Of a DNA stretch of 6,973 nucleotides, positions 1 through 5,928 are shown piece after piece. The notes under the pieces were generated by a model, which saw nothing but the letters and a program-made list of their open reading frames with translations, was not told where the DNA came from and made no database searches. A program made the translations under genes and the position numbers. The first letter of the stretch is position 1, and each line of letters opens with the position of its first letter. Origin of the DNA: an uncultured Armatimonadota bacterium (GTDB lineage: Bacteria > Armatimonadota > Armatimonadia > Armatimonadales > Armatimonadaceae); the NCBI GenBank assembly GCA_903881535.1, contig CAIRTT010000195.1:1-6973 (forward strand), in the 5' to 3' direction.

Positions 1-699
1 AAGATCTTCAATACATTTGATGAAGATGGTGGCTACCTTGTGGATAAAGTCCTCGACAAGGCTGCTCAAAAGGGAACTGGCAAGTGGACCAGTCAGCTCG
101 CGCTTGACCTTGGCGTGCCGACAACAGCTATCACGGAAGCCGTCTTTGCCCGCTGTCTTTCCTTCCAAAAGGATGAGCGTGTCGCAGCATCCACACAGCT
201 GCCTGGACCATCAACGACCGTTGAAACAGGTGATACTACACAGCTTGTCAATGACATCCGGGATGCCCTGTACGCATCCAAGATCGTGGCTTACGCACAG
301 GGCTTTGTACAGCTGGATGCCGCAGCGGCTGAAAACGGCTGGACGCTTGACCGCGGATCAATCGCGACGATTTGGCGTGGTGGATGTATCATCCGGGCAC
401 GCTTCCTCGATCGCATCAAGGAAGCCTATGACCGTGAGTCTGGACTTGCCAACCTGATGCTGGATCCATACTTCAAGACTGAGATTGGTCGCTGCCAAAA
501 TGGCTGGCGTCGCATCGTGTCGCTTGCGGCACAACAGGGAATTCCTGTTCCTGCATTCGGGTCATCGCTCAGCTACTACGATGGCTACCGCCGTGCAACA
601 TTACCTGCAAACCTGATTCAGGCACAGCGGGATCTCTTTGGTGCACATACCTATGAGCGGACGGATAAAGAAGGCACATTCCACTCCAGCTGGGGCTAG
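1..699 (+). CDS. gnd: 6-phosphogluconate dehydrogenase (decarboxylating), C-terminal 232 residues
   Basis: This is the 3' part of a gene whose start lies before the window; the frame is open from base 1 to a TAG at 697-699. The enzyme converts 6-phosphogluconate to ribulose 5-phosphate with CO2 and NAD(P)H in the cytosolic pentose phosphate pathway. What is visible is most of the all-helical C-terminal domain. Numbering visible residues, KGTGKWT lies at 24-30, EAVFARCLS at 46-54 with the substrate-binding Arg at 51, IWRGGCIIR at 124-132, and the C-terminal tail with RDLFGAHTYER at 210-220. In characterised dimers the tail Arg (210) and His (216) reach into the partner subunit's active site; both are present. 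The tail ends in the usual KEG.FH..W pattern, so the 3' end is intact. The Rossmann NADP domain and the catalytic Lys/Asn region are outside the window. It is the only protein gene on the + strand here. Identification is confident; long-chain versus short-chain subfamily cannot be settled without the N-terminus, though the tail fits the long type. Confidence 0.96.
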   Translation, partial: KIFNTFDEDGGYLVDKVLDKAAQKGTGKWTSQLALDLGVPTTAITEAVFARCLSFQKDERVAASTQLPGPSTTVETGDTTQLVNDIRDALYASKIVAYAQGFVQLDAAAAENGWTLDRGSIATIWRGGCIIRARFLDRIKEAYDRESGLANLMLDPYFKTEIGRCQNGWRRIVSLAAQQGIPVPAFGSSLSYYDGYRRATLPANLIQAQRDLFGAHTYERTDKEGTFHSSWG

Positions 700-720
700 T
701 TGGGTAACGCAATGCACACA

Positions 721-755
721 GGCCCCGGGGGAAGCCACGATCTTTCCCCGGGGTC
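721..755 (+). terminator. Hairpin terminator after gnd
   Basis: This inverted repeat starts 21 bases after the gnd stop. The arms 721-734 and 742-755 form a 14-bp GC-rich stem with two G-U wobbles and a 7-nt loop. The 3' flank (tctctgacttc) is only moderately T-rich and has no uninterrupted T run, so it may act as a weak intrinsic terminator, a 3'-end stabiliser, or both. Its position separates gnd from the RNA candidate downstream. Confidence 0.6.
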
Positions 756-827
756 TCTGACTTCAAAGCACTCAGATTAACTGGTAACCGGATTATTAAG
801 CCTGCCCTAATGCGATGGCATGCATAC

Positions 828-836
828 TGCTATAAT
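828..836 (+). promoter_or_regulatory. Extended -10 promoter for the intergenic RNA
   Basis: The sequence TGC-TATAAT is a perfect extended -10 (TGn plus consensus hexamer). No convincing TTGACA-like -35 is found 16-19 bp upstream, which is usual for extended -10 promoters. Transcription would begin near 843-844. The same TGC-TAyAAT box recurs on the - strand at 2845-2853 and 6413-6421, supporting it as the housekeeping promoter form of this genome. Confidence 0.6.
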
Positions 837-843
837 ATTCATT

Positions 844-975
844 GCGTCTAGCGAACTGGACTCAGGCACTCCCGGATATTGTTTCCGTCAAAGTGGACCT
901 GACCGATAGTGCAGCTGTCGCAGAACCTTCTTTGGGGTTTTCAGCCCGCGCCTAATGGATGGCGCGGGCTTTTTT
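844..975 (+). ncRNA. Candidate structured small RNA (about 130 nt), family not recognised
   Basis: A stand-alone transcript is defined by the extended -10 box just upstream and the intrinsic terminator at 943-975. No plausible ORF lies between them. The interior folds by eye into a rod. The outer helix pairs 847-849 with 922-924, 851-854 with 918-921, and 856-858 with 912-914. After an internal loop, the middle helix pairs 862-866 with 898-902 and 867-870 with 892-895, with a GA bulge at 896-897. An apical hairpin pairs 873-876 with 884-887. An alternative hairpin, 922-929 with 934-941, competes with the outer helix. The next gene downstream is on the opposite strand, so this is not a riboswitch leader for it. 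I do not see the SRP RNA GGAA/GGAAGCAG signature, a tmRNA tag or a tRNA fold. A divergent 6S-like RNA or a lineage-specific trans-acting sRNA are both possible. Confidence 0.55.
943..975 (+). terminator. Intrinsic terminator of the intergenic RNA
   Basis: A perfect 10-bp stem, agcccgcgcc (943-952) with ggcgcgggct (961-970), encloses an 8-nt loop and runs straight into six T residues (970-975). There is no A tract on the 5' side, so it works on the + strand only. It lies 244 bases beyond the gnd stop and behind another hairpin, so it belongs to the small transcript rather than to gnd. Confidence 0.88.
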
Positions 976-1010
976 GATTTCATTTACGCTACGTTGTAGT
1001 GTTTCGTGTC

Positions 1011-1046
1011 ATGAAAATGGCCACAGAGCACTTTCTGTGGCCGTTT
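1011..1046 (-). terminator. Terminator of the gatC-gatA transcript
   Basis: The perfect 9-bp inverted repeat GGCCACAGA (1019-1027) / TCTGTGGCC (1034-1042) has a 6-nt loop. The stem extends through a wobble and A-T pairs (1015-1018 with 1043-1046). Read on the - strand, it sits 26 bases after the gatA stop and is followed by ATTTTCAT, a short U-rich tail. The flanking A and T runs make it partly bidirectional, so it could also catch read-through from the + strand RNA. Confidence 0.75.
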
Positions 1047-1068
1047 AAACGTTCAGACGATGTCTTCT

Positions 1069-2532
1069 TTACAGTACTGGTTCCTGGTCAGTCCAGTTTG
1101 TGGCATCAAGGTAAGCACGGGAAACCTTCAACAGCAATGCTTCTGAGAGCGCCGGCCCCAGCAGCTGGACGCCAAAGGGCAACCCTTCATCATCGAAACC
1201 GGCTGGGATACTGATACCCGGGACACCCGCAAGGTTTGCGCTTAAAGTACAGATGTCTGAGAGCTTCATCGCCAGAGGATCATCCGACTTTTCCCCGATA
1301 CCAAATGCTGTCGTCGGCGTCGTCGGCGTAATGAGGACATCTACGTGCTCAAATGCCTTGACAAAGTCCTGCTGAATCAGCGTCCGGACCTGCATCGCCT
1401 TGTGGTAAAAGGCATCGTAGTAGCCAGCTGAAAGCGCGTACGTTCCGATCAGGATTCGGCGTTTGACCTCAGGACCAAAGCCCTGCTCACGGGTTTTCTC
1501 CGCCAAGTCTTCATGGGAGAGCGTCTTTGACGCACGGTTACCGTAGCGGACACCATCGTAGCGGGCGAGATTGGACGATGCCTCCGCAGGAGCGACGATG
1601 TAATACGCAGGGAGGGTGTACTCGGTATGAGGCATCGAGAGATGGCTGACCACTGCGCCAAGCTCCACCAGCTTGTCAACAACCTCCATTACGGCCTCGC
1701 GTACGGGCTCGCTGATTCCATCTGCGAAATATTCATCTGGAATTCCAATACGCAAGCCCTTGATGTCACCATGGGATGCTTTCATCAGCTCAGGGGCATC
1801 GATCGGAAGGCTGGTTGAATCCTTCGGATCATGTCCAGAGAGGACTTCCATGACAAGTGCGATGTCATCCACGGTATTCGCAAAGGGACCAATTTGATCC
1901 AGCGAGGATGCGAATGCGACGAGTCCAAAGCGGCTGACCATACCGTAAGTTGGTTTAAGACCGATGGTGCCACAGAAGGCAGCGGGCTGACGAATCGAGC
2001 CTCCCGTGTCAGAACCCAGAGCAATCGGAACCAGACGCGCAGCAACAGCCGCTGCGGAACCACCGGATGATCCTCCAGGAACCTTAGACAAGTCCCAAGG
2101 ATTCCGTGTCACACCCAGAGCACTGTTCTCACATGAGCTGCCCATTGCAAACTCATCGAGGTTCGTTTTCCCGATGATGACGGCCCCGGCATCCTGCAAC
2201 CGTGTGATGACTGTGGCGTCGTAAGGAGGAATAAAACCATCCAAAAGCTTGCTTGCACACGTCGTTGCAATGCCGCGGGTACACATGTTGTCCTTGATGG
2301 CAATCGGTACACCTGCTAGCTTGCCTGGATCGATACCCGCAGCGATTTTGGCATCCACGGCTGTGGCCGCCTGACGTGCGGCATCGGAAGTAACGATTAG
2401 AAAGGCGCCAACATGCGGATCAACATCGGCGATCCGGTCCAAGAAGGCATCTAAGATATCCACTGCGCTGACAATGCCTTCACGTACAGCGGATGCGATT
2501 TCTGTGGCAGTGAGATTAGTGATTTCAGACAT
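1069..2532 (-). CDS. gatA: Glu-tRNA(Gln)/Asp-tRNA(Asn) amidotransferase subunit A
   Basis: GatA is the amidase subunit of GatCAB. It hydrolyses glutamine and supplies ammonia so that mischarged Glu-tRNA(Gln), and in many species Asp-tRNA(Asn), becomes correctly aminoacylated. The 487-residue length is normal. The amidase-signature Ser-cisSer-Lys triad is complete: Lys80 in GVPIAIKDN, cis-Ser155 in PGGSSGGSAAA, and nucleophile Ser179 in GSDTGGSIRQPA, with family spacing of 75 and 24 residues. Later motifs such as ITPTTPTTAF and ANLAGVPGISIPAG also fit. The start is ATG at 2530-2532, three bases after the gatC stop, with a GGGGGAT stretch in the end of gatC as a possible ribosome site, so translation is probably coupled to gatC. 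A terminator follows at 1011-1046. The gatB partner is not in this window and must be elsewhere. Distinction from other amidases rests on GatA-specific motifs and the adjacent gatC. Confidence 0.97.
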   Translation of the reverse strand: MSEITNLTATEIASAVREGIVSAVDILDAFLDRIADVDPHVGAFLIVTSDAARQAATAVDAKIAAGIDPGKLAGVPIAIKDNMCTRGIATTCASKLLDGFIPPYDATVITRLQDAGAVIIGKTNLDEFAMGSSCENSALGVTRNPWDLSKVPGGSSGGSAAAVAARLVPIALGSDTGGSIRQPAAFCGTIGLKPTYGMVSRFGLVAFASSLDQIGPFANTVDDIALVMEVLSGHDPKDSTSLPIDAPELMKASHGDIKGLRIGIPDEYFADGISEPVREAVMEVVDKLVELGAVVSHLSMPHTEYTLPAYYIVAPAEASSNLARYDGVRYGNRASKTLSHEDLAEKTREQGFGPEVKRRILIGTYALSAGYYDAFYHKAMQVRTLIQQDFVKAFEHVDVLITPTTPTTAFGIGEKSDDPLAMKLSDICTLSANLAGVPGISIPAGFDDEGLPFGVQLLGPALSEALLLKVSRAYLDATNWTDQEPVL

Positions 2533-2535
2533 TAA

Positions 2536-2838
2536 TTACGCATCCCCCGCCAGCACCTGTGGCACTACAAATCCACCCAGAAGCTCATCCACTTCCGGAC
2601 CCATCGCAAGGACGACGGCCTTCGGGAGGGATGGAACGACCACATCCTCCCGGAGGAATGCGACGACCGGGACCGCATGAGACATCGCGGGAACACCCGA
2701 TGTATCTACTGCCTGGAGGCGCTCGAATTGAGCAATAAGATCGTTGAGTTGGGGGGTTAGGTGCTCGACTTCGTCATCCGTCAGCGCAAGACGCGCCAAT
2801 GAACCGACTTTTCGCACGTCATCAGGGGAGAGGGCCAT
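2536..2838 (-). CDS. gatC: Glu-tRNA(Gln)/Asp-tRNA(Asn) amidotransferase subunit C
   Basis: GatC is the small subunit that wraps around GatA and stabilises the GatA-GatB complex. The 100-residue product starts MALSPDDVRKVGSLARLAL, the typical GatC opening, followed by a helix with LNDLIAQFERLQAVDTSGV and the usual tail in which conserved LREDVV precedes a short C-terminal stretch. I chose the ATG at 2836-2838. The frame stays open to a TTG at 2862, but that would add eight residues not seen in the family. The chosen ATG lies six bases after a TGC-TATAAT box with no Shine-Dalgarno sequence, so the mRNA is probably leaderless. It is followed by gatA three bases later and lies 61 bases after the tilS stop. 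Confidence 0.93.
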   Translation of the reverse strand: MALSPDDVRKVGSLARLALTDDEVEHLTPQLNDLIAQFERLQAVDTSGVPAMSHAVPVVAFLREDVVVPSLPKAVVLAMGPEVDELLGGFVVPQVLAGDA

Positions 2839-2844
2839 GCCGAA

Positions 2845-2853
2845 ATTATAGCA
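2845..2853 (-). promoter_or_regulatory. Leaderless-type extended -10 promoter of gatC-gatA
   Basis: On the - strand TGC-TATAAT is followed by exactly six bases (TTCGGC) and then the gatC ATG. That spacing places the transcription start at or next to the A of ATG. No clear -35 element is present at 16-19 bp. It lies in the 61-bp tilS-gatC gap and would let gatCA be transcribed independently of the upstream sigma/tilS genes. Confidence 0.65.
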
Positions 2854-2899
2854 CGCGGACAATCAGAAGCCTGAGAGGTTTCCCTGTGCGTTAGCATCC

Positions 2900-4270
2900 C
2901 TAAGATGGCTCGTATGCCACAAGTAAATGCGTTGGCGGAACACCTTGTTGCAGTGTGCGCTGCCCAAACGGAACCCCGGGAACCCACAGAATATCCCCGG
3001 TAGTCGGGTACACAGCCACCCACACCCCAGGACGTTCCTCGGGTGGAATTCCGGCCGATCTGCAGACATCTGTAACGGTTCGCTTTAGGCCAACCCGGTC
3101 GCCGCTACGCGCAAGACGCAGAACAATACCCTGCCCCCCGCCGGGAAGCGCAACAAAGCACGACATCCCGGATGGATCTGCAACGACATCTTCATCATCG
3201 GTAACAGCATGCATTTGGATCTGGAGACCATTTGGTAGCGTGATGGGTTGATCAACACGCAAAACAACTCCCGGATGTTTGCCGCTATCACTGAACACCA
3301 GCCACGGGCCGCGTGCTTCCACATGAAAACCACCTGGAAGCACGACTTTGCCACCATTGATTAGCACTCGCCCAAGTGTTCTGACATTGAGTTCCACCAA
3401 AGCGGCTTCATGGCAATCTTGTGGAAGTGTGCGCGCTAAAATATCGAGGATGGCCCGCGAGCGAAGTGCCGGATGAGCGGCTACAAGCGGTGCAATTTTC
3501 CAGATGCCTATTAGCGATGTCGCTGCATTGTCCAGCAATTCCTGAACATGCAGCTCTATAAATGAACTGTCCTCACGGGCAGCATCCGCGATTCGACAAA
3601 GCGCATCCGTCAGGTTGCCGTTGAATTCAGATGTCAGCTCGCCAAATGTGTTCCGCAAGCGGTTCCGTGGAAAGTCTGTGTTGTCATTGGTGGGGTCATG
3701 CCGTGATGTCACACCGATGTCATTGAGGTATGCAATACCGGCATCCCGGGTTTCACCAAGCAGAGGCCGTGCAACATCGATGCCCCCCGAGAGCCACCGC
3801 CGCGGTGGGATTCCCGCAAGGCCATCCGTGTGCGTCCCGCGGAGCATCCGCAGGAGAACCGTCATCGCCTGATCAGTAGATGTATGCGCGGTCACAATGA
3901 CATTTGCTCCGCGCTTGCAGGCAGCCTCAACCAGCCACGCATAGCGGTGGTCTCGGGCCTGCTGCTCATTCCAGCCCATCCCTTGGCCGTAACCTACTTC
4001 TGCCGGGATACCGCAACGAGTCGCCATTTCAATGACGTAGTCAGCATCCGCATCCGCTTCTGCACCCCGCATCCCGTGGTGGTAATGCAGCACGCAAACA
4101 GGTTCTGGAAGGTGACCTGTACGGCTGATAGCGCAGATGGTAAAGAGGGCGGCAAGGCTGTCAGGGCCTCCGGAGCAGGCAATTGCGATGCGATCTGCGC
4201 TCGTCAGTGTCGATGTGTCTTTGATTGCCGAAAGGATGCGATGCGCGTATGGGTGGAGGGTTCGGGTCAC
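2900..4270 (-). CDS. tilS: tRNA(Ile)-lysidine synthetase
   Basis: TilS ligates lysine to C34 of the CAU-anticodon tRNA(Ile) using ATP, switching it from Met/AUG to Ile/AUA decoding. With the chosen start the protein has 456 residues, a full-length three-part form. The N-terminal PP-loop ATPase has SGGPDS at 33-38, HYHHGMRGAEADAD at 62-75, VTAHTSTDQAMT at 126-137 and LLRMLRGT soon after. The segment DPTN...FPRNRLR (192-206) is the family's conserved Asp/Arg region. The last 75 or so residues match the TilS C-terminal domain (LRLARSGDRVG, ILWVPG). GTG at 4268-4270 is preferred because it overlaps the upstream anti-sigma stop as GTGA, a classic coupling arrangement. An earlier in-frame GTG at 4315 would add 15 residues inside that gene. 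One oddity is that the usual DDQ.ET motif reads TDQAMT, so Met136 replaces the common Glu. The rest of the catalytic core looks intact, so I expect a working enzyme. Confidence 0.94.
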   Translation of the reverse strand: MTRTLHPYAHRILSAIKDTSTLTSADRIAIACSGGPDSLAALFTICAISRTGHLPEPVCVLHYHHGMRGAEADADADYVIEMATRCGIPAEVGYGQGMGWNEQQARDHRYAWLVEAACKRGANVIVTAHTSTDQAMTVLLRMLRGTHTDGLAGIPPRRWLSGGIDVARPLLGETRDAGIAYLNDIGVTSRHDPTNDNTDFPRNRLRNTFGELTSEFNGNLTDALCRIADAAREDSSFIELHVQELLDNAATSLIGIWKIAPLVAAHPALRSRAILDILARTLPQDCHEAALVELNVRTLGRVLINGGKVVLPGGFHVEARGPWLVFSDSGKHPGVVLRVDQPITLPNGLQIQMHAVTDDEDVVADPSGMSCFVALPGGGQGIVLRLARSGDRVGLKRTVTDVCRSAGIPPEERPGVWVAVYPTTGDILWVPGVPFGQRTLQQGVPPTHLLVAYEPS

Positions 4271-5181
4271 TTCCCGGAAATGTACAGGCCATCCGGGGTT
4301 GTGACAAGCGTGCACCCGGTGCCGGTTAGCGCACTTGTCAATGCTTCTTCAGCGGTCGCGTGGATAGGGCTGACACGGATGCGTGTTGTTTCAGGAATAT
4401 CCTGAAGCGTTATCGGGATGTTATAGCGGCTGGCGACTTCGCGTGCAGCCGTTGCGATTGGCAGGTCACGGATGCCGAAGGACTGACGTCTTGGCGTCGG
4501 GCTTTCGGGTGAGAGTGGGTGATGTTCGATGCGCTTATGGGTTGTGTTACCACTCGTCCAATGGATATCGACGGTTGCGATGCTTTCATTTTGTACAAGT
4601 GATATCGGGATGCGGAAGTGGTTGGCCACACCGGGTGCAAGCGTAAACCGGTAGGCATGCGGGTCTCCCGTAATCGTGCACTTGGCAGTACCGGCAGACT
4701 TTGAAAGCAATGTTAACTCAACATCGAATGTAGGTGTTGCTGCATCCGCATGAAGCACCCAGCGCGTGTTCAGCACTGGCGCCGCGACAGGCGCTGGCAC
4801 GGCCACGTGACGGGATGCTCCGGCACCAGCACGGATTCTGTTTGGTGCGTCCAAGACCGGGTGTGCCTGCATCCAAACAAAGGATGCAACCGTCGCACCT
4901 GCAAGTGTGGTTGTGATGCCAAGTCTGGCCGCACGCCACCACGGTTCTTTTGCAGATTCACGTTGGGCTTCGATTTTCGAACGGATATTGTCGCTGAAGT
5001 AGAGAGGGACCTCAGGTGTTGGAAGTGCAGCAAGGTCTGCAGAGAGCGCCTGAATACCAGCCATGTCTCCTGCACACTGCGCACAAATCAGGACGTGCGC
5101 ATCGGCTTCCCGGGCCAGCTTGGTGGGCAGGGTGCCATCAATGTGATCGGATGCGCATTCGCGCCAAGTCGTACAGTCCAT
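4267..5181 (-). CDS. Zinc-finger (ZAS) anti-sigma factor with transmembrane segment and C-terminal STN-like domain
   Basis: This is the likely membrane-bound inhibitor of the ECF sigma factor encoded just upstream. The 304-residue product has, in order: a cytoplasmic zf-HC2/ZAS-type domain with HxxxCxxC at His29, Cys33, Cys36 and a candidate fourth ligand Cys9 (residues 1-45); one membrane segment at about 87-106; a Pro/Ala linker (about 126-136); a beta-rich region without recognised family (about 138-222); and a C-terminal domain (about 233-302). That last domain begins FGIRDLPIATAAREVASRYN and continues with an AEEALTSALTGTGC pattern, resembling the secretin/TonB short N-terminal (STN) fold. 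The start is ATG at 5179-5181; ribosome-site evidence is poor (GGAA about 12 bases upstream). A gap of 96 bases separates it from the sigma stop, and its own stop overlaps the tilS start. An ECF-like promoter lies in the gap. The ZAS assignment is solid; the STN call rests on pattern similarity and the ligand is unknown. Confidence 0.85.
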   Translation of the reverse strand: MDCTTWRECASDHIDGTLPTKLAREADAHVLICAQCAGDMAGIQALSADLAALPTPEVPLYFSDNIRSKIEAQRESAKEPWWRAARLGITTTLAGATVASFVWMQAHPVLDAPNRIRAGAGASRHVAVPAPVAAPVLNTRWVLHADAATPTFDVELTLLSKSAGTAKCTITGDPHAYRFTLAPGVANHFRIPISLVQNESIATVDIHWTSGNTTHKRIEHHPLSPESPTPRRQSFGIRDLPIATAAREVASRYNIPITLQDIPETTRIRVSPIHATAEEALTSALTGTGCTLVTTPDGLYISGK

Positions 5182-5207
5182 GGTTGTGTTGCTATTTCCA
5201 CATATGT

Positions 5208-5233
5208 GACGATGAAAATATATGCAAGGTTCC
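5208..5233 (-). promoter_or_regulatory. ECF-sigma-like promoter before the anti-sigma gene
   Basis: On the - strand GGAACC (5228-5233) and CGTC (5208-5211) are separated by 16 bases, the usual form of many ECF promoters (GGAAC near -35, CGTC near -10). Transcription would start near 5200, giving a leader of about 20 bases before the anti-sigma ATG. The spacer is AT-rich. A 10-bp palindrome CACATATGTG (5199-5208) covers the predicted start region and might bind a regulator. This fits autoregulation by the neighbouring sigma factor, but is inferred from motif and position only. Confidence 0.5.
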
Positions 5234-5277
5234 AGATGCGTTGCTGGTGGAATTACGGTATGTGCATCAATGGTTTA

Positions 5278-5928
5278 TCATTCGGCATTCCGCTTTCCCA
5301 GCCGGTCCCGCATCGCAAGCCTAGCCCGGTTGAGGCGTGATTTCACGGTGCCGAGAGGCAGCCCTGTGATTTCAACAAGCTCTTCATACGTCTTTTCCTG
5401 AATGTGAAACAGGACCATGAGCGTCCGCTGTGCCTCCGGGAGGTCCATGAGAGCGTTGTGCAGCTCAACTTGCTGCTCGCTTTCCAGGGCAAGCGCCTCG
5501 GGGCCGGCGGCGGTGTCCGGGATGTCCATCGTGGTTGCTTCCTGGCTTGCATCGATGCTCTGCTCCAGGCTGATGTGCTTCTTGTTCCGGTTCTTCTTCC
5601 GATTATCAAGAAAGACATTGACAACAATGCGGTGCATCCAAGTGGAAAACATCGCCTCGCGGCGGAACGCCTTGATGTGGTTCCAGCCGCGGATGAATGC
5701 CTCTTGGGCGATGTCTGCTGCGTCATCCGAGTTACCCGTCAGACGCACGGCAAGCTGAAACATGATCCGCTCATAGCGACGAACAAGGACATCATATGCG
5801 TGGACATCCCCTTTACAGGACCGCTCTATCAGCGAGCGTTCATCCGGTGGAGGTCCACTACGCACCGATTTAGGTGAGCCCTTGTTGTGCTGGCAGTGTC
5901 GCGGATGCAATGACAAGCTTTTCTTCAT
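5278..5928 (-). CDS. RNA polymerase sigma-70 factor, ECF subfamily
   Basis: This is an alternative sigma factor that redirects RNA polymerase to stress or envelope-signal promoters. As drawn it has 216 residues. Region 2 spans about 32-113, with the core-binding DDAADIAQEAFIRGW segment and the -10 recognition/melting part FSTWMHRIVVNVFLDNRKK. A variable linker follows (about 117-150). Region 4 spans about 153-210 and ends in the helix-turn-helix YEELVEITGLPLGTVKSRL. There is no region 3 or long C-terminal extension, so it is a plain ECF factor. The start is uncertain. ATG at 5928 makes a 59-base overlap with the DUF4446 gene and a 27-residue basic tail ahead of the domain. GTG at 5863-5865, four bases after that gene's stop, gives a more typical 195 residues. 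Neither has a clear ribosome site. It is followed by its probable anti-sigma factor. ECF group cannot be assigned by eye. Confidence 0.93.
   Translation of the reverse strand: MKKSLSLHPRHCQHNKGSPKSVRSGPPPDERSLIERSCKGDVHAYDVLVRRYERIMFQLAVRLTGNSDDAADIAQEAFIRGWNHIKAFRREAMFSTWMHRIVVNVFLDNRKKNRNKKHISLEQSIDASQEATTMDIPDTAAGPEALALESEQQVELHNALMDLPEAQRTLMVLFHIQEKTYEELVEITGLPLGTVKSRLNRARLAMRDRLGKRNAE

Noticed and set aside
17..457. 146-codon frame on the + strand inside gnd.
   Set aside because: It is out of frame with the clearly recognised 6-phosphogluconate dehydrogenase and has Ser/Arg-rich low-information content.
816..831. TGGCA-N7-TGCT with GG-N10-GC spacing, resembling a sigma-54 (-24/-12) promoter just before the small RNA.
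   Set aside because: It overlaps the perfect TGC-TATAAT box, and the two other copies of that box lack the upstream GG at the required distance. It has two mismatches to the sigma-54 consensus and there is no activator gene nearby. The housekeeping reading explains all three sites; the match is probably chance.
844..975. Riboswitch or attenuator controlling a downstream gene.
   Set aside because: The terminator would end the + strand transcript, but the next gene (gatA) is on the - strand, so there is no downstream target in this orientation.
999..1214. 71-codon + strand frame across the gatA 3' end and its terminator.
   Set aside because: It includes the inverted repeat and then runs antisense to the conserved end of gatA. 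No ribosome site or homology is visible.
2839..2862. Longer gatC starting at TTG 2862.
   Set aside because: It would add eight residues not typical of GatC and would make the -10 box part of the coding sequence. The ATG at 2838 matches the family N-terminus.
3830..4405. 191-codon open frame on the + strand opposite tilS and the end of the anti-sigma gene.
   Set aside because: It lies antisense to strongly recognised coding sequence, has no family resemblance, and its composition is a reflection of the codon pattern of the - strand genes.
4750..5340. 196-codon open frame on the + strand opposite the anti-sigma and sigma genes.
   Set aside because: It is Cys/Arg/Trp-rich with no recognisable domain and runs across two real genes and their promoter gap. 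It is a shadow frame.
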